DNA from: Caulobacter sp. S45 | GTDB taxonomy: Bacteria; Pseudomonadota; Alphaproteobacteria; Caulobacterales; Caulobacteraceae | Length of the DNA stretch: 64,000 nt | Reading direction: 5' to 3' | NCBI RefSeq assembly: GCF_009765965.1 | Contig: NZ_LMUL01000014.1 | Coordinates: forward strand, 2,691,288 to 2,755,287 | Shown here: positions 1 to 12,860 of the stretch, piece after piece | Position numbering within the stretch: position 1 is the stretch's first letter | Layout of the letters: each line of letters begins with the position of its first letter | The notes under the pieces: model-generated | Told to the model about the DNA's origin: nothing | Seen by the model: only the letters and a program-made list of their open reading frames with translations | Database searches by the model: none | Position numbers and translations under genes: made by a program

Positions 1-767
1 CCCCAGGCGTAGTCGCGTCCCGCCCATCCCAGCGCCAGCAGCAGCGGGGTGAAGGTGACGATGATCAGGCCAGCGCCCAGGAAATCGATCTTGCCCGGCC
101 GACGATGGGTCAGGGCCGGCATCTTCACCAGCAGCATGAACAGGGCCAACAGGCTCAGCGGCAGATTGACATAGAACACCCAGCGCCAGCCCGCGATGCT
201 CAGGGGCCCGAGATGGGTCGTGCCCATGTCGGTGAAGAAGCCGCCCAGGATCGGCCCGAGCACGCTGGCCAGACCGAACACCGAGCCGAAGATGCCGCCG
301 AGCTTGCCGCGCTCCCGCGGTTCGAACATGTCGGCGATGATGGCGAAGGCGCAGGTGAACAGGGCGCCCCCGCCGACCCCCTGCACCGCCCGGAACACGA
401 TCAGCTGCACCATGCCGCCGCCGAGGATGGGCAGGTCGCCGAACTCCCCGGCCATGCCGCATAGGAACGAGCCGGCGGTGAAGATGCTGACGCCGGTCAC
501 CAGCACCGCCTTGCGGCCGTACAGGTCCGACAGCTTGCCATAGATCGGCACCATCACCGTGGACGACAGTAGGTAGGCGGTGGTCACCCAGGCGTAGAGG
601 TTCAGTCCCTTGAGCTGGGCGACGATGCGGGGCATGGCGGTGGAGACGATGGTCTGGTCGAGCGCGCTCAGCATGAACACGATCATCAGTGCGGTCATGG
701 TGATCCGCCGCTCGGCCGCCGAGAACAGCTGAGGCCTGTATTCCGTGGTCTGTTGGTCTTCCGCCAT
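1..767 (-). CDS. MFS multidrug exporter, DHA2 (EmrB/QacA) type, 3' end cut by window edge
   Basis: Inner-membrane proton-coupled exporter of the 14-helix DHA2 family; the first 255 residues are inside the window and the rest lies off the left edge. The reverse-strand translation starts at the ATG at 767. It shows the DHA2 motif [13 protein letters not shown] in the first helix, the MFS motif [14 protein letters not shown] in the loop after helix 2, and a motif-C-like [12 protein letters not shown]. Successive hydrophobic stretches fit transmembrane helices. It lies 72 bases downstream of the RutE-like gene on the same strand, so co-transcription is possible. The substrate cannot be told from sequence. 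Confidence 0.9.
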   Translation of the reverse strand, partial: MAEDQQTTEYRPQLFSAAERRITMTALMIVFMLSALDQTIVSTAMPRIVAQLKGLNLYAWVTTAYLLSSTVMVPIYGKLSDLYGRKAVLVTGVSIFTAGSFLCGMAGEFGDLPILGGGMVQLIVFRAVQGVGGGALFTCAFAIIADMFEPRERGKLGGIFGSVFGLASVLGPILGGFFTDMGTTHLGPLSIAGWRWVFYVNLPLSLLALFMLLVKMPALTHRRPGKIDFLGAGLIIVTFTPLLLALGWAGRDYAW

Positions 768-839
768 TCGCTCCCCCTGCTCCGCCAGTTTAAGCCGGAG
801 AATCGAGGGGGAGCGAGGGGAAATCAGCCCTTCAGGCGG

Positions 840-1427
840 TTAGACGATGCTGCAGGCGGTCTCGAAGCTCAGACGTGGCAGGCGGGGGAAGGACTCGTCG
901 GCGCCGTGGCCCAGCGCGCAGACGAAGTTGGACTTCACCGTCGTTCCGGCGAAGAATTCCTCGTCCAGGCTGGCGTTGTTGAACCCCGACATCGGGCCGC
1001 AGTCGAGCCCGAGCGCGCGGGCGGCCAGGATCAGGTAGCCGCCCTGCAAGGTCGAGTTGCGGAAGGCGGTGATTTCGCTGAGCGCGGGGTTGCCGGCGAA
1101 CATGTCGCGCGCCTGCGGACGGGCGGGGAACAGTTCGGGCAGGCGGTCGTAGAAGGCGGTGTCCTGGGCGATGATCGCCACACAGGGCGCCGCCAAGGCC
1201 TTGTGGTTGCTCTCCATCAAGTGCGGCTTCAGGCGCGCCTTGCCGGCTTCGGTGGTGACGAAGACGAAGCGGGCGGGCGAGGTGTTCATCGAGGTCGGCG
1301 CCATCTTCACCAGATCGTACAGCTCTCGCCAGACGCTGTCGGGCAGGGTCTCGGCCTTCCAGCCGTTGCGGCTGCGGGCGTCGTGGAACAGGCGCGCCAG
1401 GCTGGCGTGGTCGAGGGAGGCGGACAT
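840..1427 (-). CDS. RutE-like nitroreductase family protein (malonic semialdehyde reductase type)
   Basis: Predicted FMN-dependent NAD(P)H oxidoreductase of 195 residues, the usual length of the RutE/HadB branch. The N-terminal part, with RNGWKAETLPDSVWRELYDL and APTSMNTSPARFVFV, is typical of this branch. RutE reduces malonic semialdehyde to 3-hydroxypropionate in pyrimidine-ring degradation, but no other rut gene is visible here, so the physiological substrate is open. No transmembrane segment is seen. It is divergent from the TerC gene, and a dyad in the shared upstream region could be an operator. Confidence 0.8.
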   Translation of the reverse strand: MSASLDHASLARLFHDARSRNGWKAETLPDSVWRELYDLVKMAPTSMNTSPARFVFVTTEAGKARLKPHLMESNHKALAAPCVAIIAQDTAFYDRLPELFPARPQARDMFAGNPALSEITAFRNSTLQGGYLILAARALGLDCGPMSGFNNASLDEEFFAGTTVKSNFVCALGHGADESFPRLPRLSFETACSIV

Positions 1428-1453
1428 GGAACTCTCTGTCGGGGTGGGGAACT

Positions 1454-1475
1454 GTAATCGCTACCGTGGCGATAC
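1454..1475. promoter_or_regulatory. Imperfect inverted repeat between divergent genes
   Basis: GTAaTCGC and GCGATAC flank a 7-base spacer, 27 bases upstream of the RutE-like start and in the region shared with the divergent TerC gene. The position suits a repressor or activator site, but no regulator gene is adjacent and the assignment is only by position and symmetry. Confidence 0.3.
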
Positions 1476-1563
1476 GTAGGGCCTTGCGCAAGCTTCTGGC
1501 GGTGCGCCCTGGCGCGCCGGGACCAGCCGGTTACGATCCTAGGCCCAAGACCGAGAGGACGGA

Positions 1564-2295
1564 ATGGCCGCACTGCTGACCTGGGACGCGCTCATCTCGT
1601 TTTTGAGCCTGACCTTTCTGGAGTTGGTGCTCAGCGTCGACAACATCCTGTTCGTGGCGGTGGTCGCCGCCCGCCTGCGCCCCGATCGGCGCGGCTTGGG
1701 CCGCCAGCTCGGCCTGTGGCTGGCCCTGCTGCTGCGGGTGGGCATGCTGTCGGGAATCGTCTGGCTGACCCGCATCGACAAGGTGCTGTTCACGGTCCTG
1801 AACGAGGCGGTGACGGTGAAGGACCTAGTGCTGATCGCGGGCGGCCTGTTCCTGCTCTATAAGGGGGCCACCGAAATCCACGATTCCATCGGCGACGGCG
1901 AGGCCGAGGTCGGCGCAGCCCCCGGATCGCCGCTCGGCCTTGTTTCGGCCGTGATCCAGATCGGCCTGATCAACATCGTCTTCTCGCTGGACAGCGTAAT
2001 CACCGCCGTAGGCATGGCCAACCAGCTGGTGGTGATGATCGCGGCGGTCGCGGTGGCCACCCTGGCGATGATGCTCGCCGCCAAGCCGGTGGGCGACTTC
2101 ATCGAGGCGCGGCCCACGGCCAAGATGCTGGGGCTAGCCTTCATCCTGCTGGTCGGGGTTTTCCTGGTCGCCGACGGCACCGGCTTCCATGTGCCCAGGG
2201 GCTATCTCTACTTCGCCATCGCCTTTTCCCTGTTCGTCGAAATTCTCAACGGATCGCGACGCAAGCGGGCGCTGAAGGCGCGCGGACCCCGCTAA
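1564..2295 (+). CDS. TerC family integral membrane protein
   Basis: Multi-pass inner-membrane protein of 243 residues. The family signature is FLELVLSVDNILF near residues 18-30, repeated in the second half as INIVFSLDSVITAVGMANQ; the conserved aspartates inside the helices are those thought to handle metal ions. About seven hydrophobic segments can be counted. TerC/Alx relatives are linked to manganese export or tellurite resistance; which applies here cannot be decided. No yybP-ykoY-like leader could be recognised upstream. The ATG at 1564 follows a GAGAGGA ribosome-binding site. Confidence 0.85.
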   Translation: MAALLTWDALISFLSLTFLELVLSVDNILFVAVVAARLRPDRRGLGRQLGLWLALLLRVGMLSGIVWLTRIDKVLFTVLNEAVTVKDLVLIAGGLFLLYKGATEIHDSIGDGEAEVGAAPGSPLGLVSAVIQIGLINIVFSLDSVITAVGMANQLVVMIAAVAVATLAMMLAAKPVGDFIEARPTAKMLGLAFILLVGVFLVADGTGFHVPRGYLYFAIAFSLFVEILNGSRRKRALKARGPR

Positions 2296-2343
2296 GGTCG
2301 ATCCCTGTCGAACAGGGGCGTTCTGGTCGCACATCGCCCCAGG

Positions 2344-2372
2344 TTGCGGCTCTGAAACCTGCGTGCTATCGA
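2344..2372 (+). promoter_or_regulatory. Candidate housekeeping promoter of the F1 operon
   Basis: TTGCGG, a 15-base spacer and GCTATCGA resemble the Caulobacter sigma-73 pattern (TTGaCgS, GCTAnAwC). It lies in the 204-base gap before atpH, about 130 bases upstream of its start. This is a match by eye only. Confidence 0.3.
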
Positions 2373-2499
2373 CCGCCCAGCTCCAAGGGCGACGCCCGAT
2401 GGGGATGAATCTTCGTGCGCTGATGATCCGACGCGGCTGCGCCCACAAGGGCGGGGCGATCCAGGCGTCGAAACGGCGCAGCAGACGGGCGATACTCGA

Positions 2500-4648
<2,149 letters not shown>

Positions 4649-4669
4649 GTCGTTTTCACTACGCACCGC

Positions 4670-4712
4670 TCCTGGGTCCCGACTCTCCGCTCCACTGCGG
4701 CCGGGATGACAG
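4670..4712 (+). repeat. REP-like palindromic element in the atpA-atpG spacer
   Basis: The spacer holds two nested complementary pairs, TCCCG...CGGGA and CCGC...GCGG, around a TCCACT loop, followed by GATGACAGG. The layout and wording (CCTGGGTCCCG ... CCGGGATGACA) resemble the short intergenic palindromes scattered through many alphaproteobacterial genomes. In this position it would fold within the polycistronic atp mRNA and might affect mRNA stability or stoichiometry. Repeat status is inferred, because I cannot count copies genome-wide. Confidence 0.55.
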
Positions 4713-4748
4713 GGGAGACGGAACTAAGACGAAGGACGCTCTAGGCCC

Positions 4749-7226
<2,478 letters not shown>

Positions 7227-7227
<1 letters not shown>

Positions 7228-7802
7228 TGCATAGCCGGGCGGCGAGCTTCGGACTGACGCTCGCCGTCCTTCTCGGCGCGTCGCAGGCTGCTGTCGCCCA
7301 GACCGCGCAGGACGCCGCGATGAGCGCCTTGCTGACGGTCTGCAAGCCAGCGGCCGAGCGCCAGATTCCCCTGGCCATCGTGGCCGAGAAGGCCGGCTAC
7401 GCCAAGGAATCCGCTCTCCCGCCGGGTCTTCCCATCGTGCGCAAGGACGCCCAGAGCTGGCGCGTCCCGTCCAGCGCGGGAGAGGTCCATCTGGTGTCGG
7501 GCGCCATCCCCGAGCCGGCCCAGGCCTCGGCCTGCATGGTGGCGGTGTACGGCGATCCGGTGATCGGCCTGGAGGAGGCGATCGCCAAGCGGGTCACGGC
7601 GCCAGACCTCCAGTTCGAGCTCGATCCGCAGCAGAGTTTCTCCACGTCCCAATACCGCGTCGCCCATTACACCGGGCAGCGTGGTTATCTCAGCCGCAAC
7701 GTCATGGTGGTGCGGCCGGTCACGCCTTCGTCGGTTCACCCGACCCTTTCCATCATCGCCTTTCGCGTGGATTATTCATGGCTAAAATCCATTTCTCGCT
7801 AG
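7227..7802 (+). CDS. Unknown exported protein between atpD and atpC
   Basis: A 191-residue product with a convincing Sec signal peptide (hydrophobic core FGLTLAVLLGASQAAVA, probable cleavage after AVAQ, near residue 25), so it should be periplasmic. I recognise no family. The mature part has two cysteines, in LTVCKPAAERQ and ASACMVAVY, that could form a disulfide. The gene is locked into the ATP synthase operon: its ATG overlaps the atpD stop by one base and its 3' end overlaps atpC by 25 bases. Its codon use looks like its neighbours, so it is likely a real, translationally coupled gene. Nothing in the sequence shows a function in ATP synthesis. Confidence 0.75.
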
Positions 7803-8047
7803 TCGCGCCCGAGCGCGAGCTGTTCGCGGGCGACGTCGATCAGGTGGACGCGCCTGGGACCGAGGGCGACTTCGGCGTGCTGTACGGCCATGCCCCGTTC
7901 ATGACCACGCTGCGGCCGGGCGAGGTGATCGTGCGCGATGGCGCCGCCAACCGCATCTTCACCATCCAGGGCGGTTTCGCCGACATCACGCCCGAGAGCT
8001 TCACTCTGCTGGCCGAGCACGCCGTCGAGATCACCGCGGCGAACTGA
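7778..8047 (+). CDS. atpC: ATP synthase F1 subunit epsilon, short form
   Basis: Epsilon subunit at the foot of the central stalk. The product has 89 residues and contains the N-terminal beta-sandwich (FSLVAPERELFAGDVDQVDAPGTEG-like start, GDFGVLYGHAPFMTTLRPG, FTIQGGFADI). It ends where the two-helix C-terminal domain of the roughly 135-residue enterobacterial epsilon would begin. That domain mediates auto-inhibition in other bacteria. In some alphaproteobacteria a separate zeta inhibitor is known. The ATG at 7778 lies inside the end of the preceding gene. Confidence 0.93.
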   Translation: MAKIHFSLVAPERELFAGDVDQVDAPGTEGDFGVLYGHAPFMTTLRPGEVIVRDGAANRIFTIQGGFADITPESFTLLAEHAVEITAAN

Positions 8048-8056
8048 GGCTCGGGT

Positions 8057-8542
8057 TCAGCCCTCGACCTTAAGGCCCCGGAACGCCTCCAGCACCTGGG
8101 TGTAGACCGCGCGCTTGAACGGGACGACGGTCTCCAGCGCCTCGTGCAGCCGCACCCAGCGCCAGGCGTCGAATTCGGGGTGGACATCCGCCTCCAGGTC
8201 GATCTCGCTATCCTCCCCCTCGAAGCGGAAGGCGAACCAGCGTTGCGCCTGGCCAGCGTAGCCGCGCTTGTGGACATCGATCAGGTTGGCGGGAAAGTCG
8301 TAGGTGATCCAACCCGGCGCTTCGGCGAGGAAGCTGGCCGAGACGATGCCGGTCTCCTCCTGCAGCTCCCGCCGCGCGGCGGTCAGCAGTTCTTCACCCT
8401 TGTCCACGCCGCCCTGGGGGAACTGCCAGTTGTGCGGGCCGGCCACGTTATGGCGGCGGCCGACCCAGACCAGGCCCTGCCGATTGAACACGACGATGCC
8501 GACGTTGCGGCGATAGCGGGGATCGGGTTCGGGGAAGCTCAC
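8057..8542 (-). CDS. rppH: RNA pyrophosphohydrolase, Nudix hydrolase RppH
   Basis: Removes pyrophosphate from the 5' end of triphosphorylated mRNA, starting RNase E-dependent decay. The product is 161 residues, with the full Nudix box GX5EX7REUXEEXGU at residues 44-66 (GGVDKGEELLTAARRELQEE...), preceded by the RppH-typical NWQFPQGG. The GTG at 8542 was chosen because it overlaps the stop of the upstream gene as GTGA and places the conserved YRRNVGIVVFN at the usual distance from the N-terminus. Convergent with atpC, 9 bases apart. Confidence 0.93.
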   Translation of the reverse strand: MSFPEPDPRYRRNVGIVVFNRQGLVWVGRRHNVAGPHNWQFPQGGVDKGEELLTAARRELQEETGIVSASFLAEAPGWITYDFPANLIDVHKRGYAGQAQRWFAFRFEGEDSEIDLEADVHPEFDAWRWVRLHEALETVVPFKRAVYTQVLEAFRGLKVEG

Positions 8543-9735
8543 CGCCGCGTGATAGCGGAGGCCGGCGCGAGTTGATAGCCGCGACCGGGCAGACCGCCGG
8601 CCCAATGGATCACCTGCTCCACCGTCACCGGATAGGCGAAACCGGAGCCGAGCGCCGAGCCGTGCTGCAGGGCCTTGGCCTCTAGTCCCAATAGGGATTG
8701 GCTGATGGCGTCGGCCGAAAGCTGCTGGTCCACCACCGCATCGGCCGAGGCGCGAGGTGGGCCGCCGCCGCGATGGCCGGCCGAGCCGTCGTCGACGAAG
8801 GCCAGGCCGCGCCCCTTCAGGGCGTTGGTGAACGGGACCATGGCGCTGTCGGACGCCAGGAACCGGCCGCCCAGATAGTTGGCCACGCCGAAGTAGCCGC
8901 TGGCGCGCGACAACAGCCAGTCCAACCGCTTGATCGTGTCGGGGGGCGAGGCTGAGGCCATCAGGGTGTAGGGGCCCGGATCGTTGGTGGGATAGTCGAT
9001 CGGCTCCATCGGGATTTCCAACAGCACTTCGTGGCCGTTGGCCCGCGCCAGGTCGATCCAGCCCTGGAGATTATCGGAATAGGGGACGAACGACAGGGTC
9101 ACGTCGGGCGGCAACCGTTCGATGGCCGACTTGGTGGCGGCGGCGTTGAGACCGAGGCCGCCGACCACCAGGGCGATCTTGGGTTTGCCGTTGTCGTGGA
9201 AGGGACGGGCGTAGGCCTGGGCGGGGGTGCGTCCGTCCTTGCCGATGACGGGCAACAGGCCGCCGGGTCCCTGGGCGCTGAGGCCTGCCAGCGGCGCGAC
9301 GGGCAAGGGCGGACTCTGCGGCTTGGGCGGCCCGGCGGTGGTGTCGGGCGCGGGTTCGAGCGTGCTCGATCCGCCGCTGACGGTGGCGCCTTGCGGCAGT
9401 GTGATCAGGGCCTGGTCGGCCGATGCGTCGGGCGCCGGGATCTCCTGCCCGTTCTTCAGGTTGTCCAGCGACAGAGCCGCGTTCTGATGCAGCGCGTTGA
9501 GATCGGTCTTGCTGGGCGGGGCCAGGGCCACGCGCACCGACGGCGCGCCGGCATGGGGATCGCCGGCGATCGCGATCAGCGCGCCGGCGGCCAGCAACAG
9601 CAGCAGGGCGGCCGCACCGGCGCCGACATAGGGATTGGCCGCCAGCGCCATCCAGCCGGTGGCGGCGGGCGCGGGCGCGGACGGAACGGTGGCGGGCTTG
9701 CGTGCGAACATGTCAGGTGATCGAGCGCGATCCAT
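8539..9735 (-). CDS. Divergent polysaccharide deacetylase family protein, membrane anchored
   Basis: A 398-residue protein (390 if the second ATG at 9711 is used) with a single membrane anchor around residues 33-53, a long Pro/Gly/Thr-rich linker and a C-terminal NodB-like domain beginning at KIALVVGGLGLN. The segments TLSFVPYSDN, LLEIPMEPIDYP and YLGGRFLAS are typical of the divergent deacetylase family (DUF610/YibQ-like), which is linked to the cell envelope. Substrate unknown. Translationally coupled to rppH by a 4-base overlap. Confidence 0.85.
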   Translation of the reverse strand: MDRARSPDMFARKPATVPSAPAPAATGWMALAANPYVGAGAAALLLLLAAGALIAIAGDPHAGAPSVRVALAPPSKTDLNALHQNAALSLDNLKNGQEIPAPDASADQALITLPQGATVSGGSSTLEPAPDTTAGPPKPQSPPLPVAPLAGLSAQGPGGLLPVIGKDGRTPAQAYARPFHDNGKPKIALVVGGLGLNAAATKSAIERLPPDVTLSFVPYSDNLQGWIDLARANGHEVLLEIPMEPIDYPTNDPGPYTLMASASPPDTIKRLDWLLSRASGYFGVANYLGGRFLASDSAMVPFTNALKGRGLAFVDDGSAGHRGGGPPRASADAVVDQQLSADAISQSLLGLEAKALQHGSALGSGFAYPVTVEQVIHWAGGLPGRGYQLAPASAITRR

Positions 9736-9800
9736 TCGGCTGCACTGAGCCGAAAGGGTGAACGAACACGGTTAAGAAAAGGAAAAGGTGTAGGCGGGCC

Positions 9801-10091
9801 CTAGGCGTCGGCGGAGGCGTTCAGGCGCTCGCGCAGTTCCTTGCCGCTCTTGAAGAAGGGGACCGCCTTGGCCTTCACCTGCACGGTCTCGCCGGTGCGG
9901 GGATTGCGACCGGCGCGACCGGCGCGACTGCGAACCGAGAAGGCGCCGAAGCCGCGCAATTCCACCCGTCCGCCCTCGGCCAGGGTGTCGCAGATGCCGT
10001 CCAGGATGATGGCGACCACCCGCTCCACATCCTTGTTGGTCAGATGCGGATTTTCTTCCGCCAGCTTGGCGATCAGTTCAGACCGGATCAT
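9801..10091 (-). CDS. ihfB: Integration host factor beta subunit
   Basis: DNA-bending HU/IHF family protein of 96 residues. It starts [14 protein letters not shown] and carries the DNA-binding arm sequence [21 protein letters not shown] with the intercalating proline, then [11 protein letters not shown] near the end. The position just downstream of rpsA is the usual one for the beta subunit, which distinguishes it from HU. The rpsA terminator lies between them, so it probably has its own promoter in the 10092-10174 interval. Confidence 0.93.
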   Translation of the reverse strand: MIRSELIAKLAEENPHLTNKDVERVVAIILDGICDTLAEGGRVELRGFGAFSVRSRAGRAGRNPRTGETVQVKAKAVPFFKSGKELRERLNASADA

Positions 10092-10174
10092 TAAGCGCCC
10101 CCGCGTCGCGTCAGACCATGGGGGAAAGCTTCCGCCGGCTCAAGCCGACCGTCAGCCTTCTCATCGTTTCGCGA

Positions 10175-10205
10175 CAAAAAACCCCGCGTGGCGAACCACG
10201 CGGGG
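10175..10205 (-). terminator. Intrinsic terminator of rpsA
   Basis: CCCCGCGTGG and CCACGCGGGG form a 10-bp stem with a 4-base loop at 10182-10205. Read on the minus strand the stem is followed at once by a run of six T. It lies 27 bases past the rpsA stop and is the clearest factor-independent terminator in the window. Confidence 0.93.
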
Positions 10206-10231
10206 CTGATTGCTGACTAAGATTCAGGCGG

Positions 10232-11938
10232 TTAGTCCTTGCCGGCCCGCTCGCGCAGAGCCGCGCCCAGGATGTCGCCGAGCGACGCCCCGGAATCGGA
10301 CGAACCGAACTGCTCCATCTGATCCTTCTCTTCGGCCTGCTGCATCGCCTTGACCGACAGGGAAACGCGACGCGCGGCCTTGTCGATGTTGGTGATCATG
10401 GCGTCCAGACGGTCGCCCACGCCGAAGCGCTCGGGGTTCTGGTCCTGACGATCGCGCGACAGGTCCGCCTTGCGGATGAAGGCGGTCATCGGCGCGTCTT
10501 CCTCGCCGAACTTCACTTCCAGCCCGCCCGAGGTGACCTCGAGGATGGTGGAGGTGACGACCTGGCCGCGACGGAACACGTCGCCGGCGATCGGGTCGCC
10601 GGACATCTGCTTGATGCCGAGCGAGATGCGCTCCTTCTCGACGTCCACGTCCAGCACGCGCGCCTTGACCATCTCGGCGCGGTGGTACTTGGCCATGGCC
10701 TCTTCGCCCGACACGTTCCAGTCGATGTCGGAGAGGTGGACCATGCCGTCGATGTCGTTGTCGAGGCCGATGAACAGACCGAATTCGGTGGTGTTCTTGA
10801 CTTCGCCTTCGACCACCGAGCCCACGGGATGGGACTCGAGGAAGACTTCCCAGGGGTTGCGCTGGGCCTGCTTGAGGCCGAGCGAGATGCGACGCTTGGA
10901 GGCGTCCACGTCCAGCACCACCACGTCGACTTCCTGCGAGGTCGACACGATCTTGCCGGGGTGGGCGTTCTTCTTGGTCCAGGACATTTCCGAGACGTGG
11001 ACGAGACCTTCCACGCCCGCTTCCAGCTCCACGAAGGCGCCGTAGTCGGTGATGTTGGTGATGCGGCCGGTGAAGCGGGCGCCGACGGGATACTTGCCCT
11101 CGACGTCGTCCCAGGGGTCGGCCTGGAGCTGCTTCATGCCGAGCGAGATGCGCTGGGTGTCCGGGTTGATCTTGACGATCTGCACCTTCACCGTGTCGCC
11201 CACCGCCAGCACCTGGCTCGGGTGGTTGACGCGCTTCCAGCTCATGTCGGTGACGTGCAGCAGCCCGTCGATGCCGCCCAAGTCCACGAACGCGCCGTAG
11301 TCGGTGATGTTCTTGACCACGCCTTCGCGGATCTCACCCTCGTGCAACTGCGACACCAGTTCGGTGCGCTGCTCGGCGCGGGCTTCTTCCAGGATGGCGC
11401 GACGCGAGACGACGATGTTGCCGCGCGGACGGTCCATCTTGAGGATGGCGAAGGGCTGTTCCTTGCCCATCAGCGGGCCGACGTCGCGCACGGGGCGGAT
11501 GTCGACCTGGGAACCCGGCAGGAAGGCGCTGGCGCCGCCGAGGTCGACGGTGAAGCCGCCCTTCACGCGGCCGACGATGGAGCCCATGACCGGCTGGGCT
11601 TCGGCGTAGACGCCTTCCAGGCGGGTCCAGGCTTCTTCGCGACGGGCCTTCTCGCGGCTGATCACCGCTTCGCCGGAGGCGTTCTCGACACGCTCCAGAT
11701 AGACTTCAACGGTGTCGCCGACCTTGGGAACCGGCTTGCCGTCGCCTTGCTGGAACTCCTTTACGGAGATGCGGCCTTCGGTCTTCAGACCGACGTCCAC
11801 GATCAGGAAGTCCTTCTCGATTCCGACCACCTGGCCGTGGACGACCGAGCCTTCGGCCAGGTCGCGGCCCGCAAGGGCCTCTTCGAGCAGCGCGGAGAAG
11901 TCCTCGCGCGAGGGTGTCATACTCATATCGTCAGCCAT
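10232..11938 (-). CDS. rpsA: 30S ribosomal protein S1
   Basis: RNA-binding ribosomal protein that brings mRNA to the 30S subunit. The product is 568 residues from the ATG at 11938 (MADDMSMTPSREDF), the normal length for alphaproteobacterial S1, with consecutive S1 domains; repeats such as KNITDYGAFVDLGGIDGLLH and TNITDYGAFVELEAGVEGLV are evident. A GGAG ribosome-binding site lies 7 bases before the ATG. The open frame continues upstream to 12322 but that part has no S1 similarity. It lies downstream of cmk, the common bacterial arrangement. Confidence 0.97.
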   Translation of the reverse strand: MADDMSMTPSREDFSALLEEALAGRDLAEGSVVHGQVVGIEKDFLIVDVGLKTEGRISVKEFQQGDGKPVPKVGDTVEVYLERVENASGEAVISREKARREEAWTRLEGVYAEAQPVMGSIVGRVKGGFTVDLGGASAFLPGSQVDIRPVRDVGPLMGKEQPFAILKMDRPRGNIVVSRRAILEEARAEQRTELVSQLHEGEIREGVVKNITDYGAFVDLGGIDGLLHVTDMSWKRVNHPSQVLAVGDTVKVQIVKINPDTQRISLGMKQLQADPWDDVEGKYPVGARFTGRITNITDYGAFVELEAGVEGLVHVSEMSWTKKNAHPGKIVSTSQEVDVVVLDVDASKRRISLGLKQAQRNPWEVFLESHPVGSVVEGEVKNTTEFGLFIGLDNDIDGMVHLSDIDWNVSGEEAMAKYHRAEMVKARVLDVDVEKERISLGIKQMSGDPIAGDVFRRGQVVTSTILEVTSGGLEVKFGEEDAPMTAFIRKADLSRDRQDQNPERFGVGDRLDAMITNIDKAARRVSLSVKAMQQAEEKDQMEQFGSSDSGASLGDILGAALRERAGKD

Positions 11939-12093
11939 GAAGACTCCGGCAGATAGCGTCGGTCCCGGCGCGCATCGCGCAGCCGAGCCAGGACGCTGAC
12001 AAGGGTTGATGGGAACAGAGGTGTGACGCGGGACGCAGGGCCTCGCGTGAAACCGAATGGAACGTGGTGTGCTCCGAGAGGGGCCCGATGGGA

Positions 12094-12738
12094 TTAGCCT
12101 GAGCGGGATGTCTCCCACCGGCTGCGCGCCGCCTCGACGATACGGCGGGCCGCATCGACGGCCTGGGATATACCCAAATCCGACGTATCCAGCAAGACCG
12201 CGTCCGCAGCCTGGATCAGTGGGGCGGAGGCGCGGCCGGAATCGCGTTCGTCGCGGCGGCGGATATCGGCCAGCACCTCGGCCAGTTCGACGGCCTCGCC
12301 CTGGCCTGAAAGCTGCTTCCATCGACGCTCGGCGCGGATTTCGGCCGAGGCGGTGACGAACAGCTTGGCCGGCGCCAGAGGCGCGATCACCGTGCCGATG
12401 TCGCGCCCGTCGAGCACCGCGCCGCCGACGGTGGCGGCGAAGCGTTGCTGGAAGCTGAACAGGGCCGCGCGAACCTCGGGGATCGCCGCGATCTGGCTGG
12501 CCAGTTCGCCGGCGCTGCGGGTGCGCAGGTCGGGGTCTTCGAGCGCCTCGGCCTTCAGCGCGCGCGCGGCGGCGATGGCCGCGGATTCCCCGCCCCCGGC
12601 CCGCTCGGCCGCCACGCCCACCGCCCGGTAGAGCAGGCCCGTATCCAGATAGGGCAGGGCGTACAGCTCGGCGAGCCGACCGGCCACGGTGCCTTTGCCC
12701 GAAGCCGCGGGCCCATCGACGGCGATGACGAAATCCAT
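12094..12738 (-). CDS. cmk: Cytidylate kinase
   Basis: Phosphorylates CMP and dCMP with ATP. The product is 214 residues from the ATG at 12738, beginning DFVIAVDGPAASGKGTVAG with the P-loop GPAASGKGT. The segments YLDTGLLYRAVG and LDGRDIGTVIAP are the substrate-binding and conserved regions of the family. An ATG at 12750 would add four residues and has its own GGAG site. It is followed by rpsA with a 155-base spacer and is divergent from the fad operon. Confidence 0.94.
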   Translation of the reverse strand: MDFVIAVDGPAASGKGTVAGRLAELYALPYLDTGLLYRAVGVAAERAGGGESAAIAAARALKAEALEDPDLRTRSAGELASQIAAIPEVRAALFSFQQRFAATVGGAVLDGRDIGTVIAPLAPAKLFVTASAEIRAERRWKQLSGQGEAVELAEVLADIRRRDERDSGRASAPLIQAADAVLLDTSDLGISQAVDAARRIVEAARSRWETSRSG

Positions 12739-12860
12739 GTCGCTTCCCATACCTCTCCGCTCCAGCGGATCAAGGTGGCGTACAGGTTGACGCATACGGG
12801 ACCCCAAAGCCGGTTCAGCCGTTCCTTTGCAAACCTCACGCTTTCCCCATCGGGTGCGAC

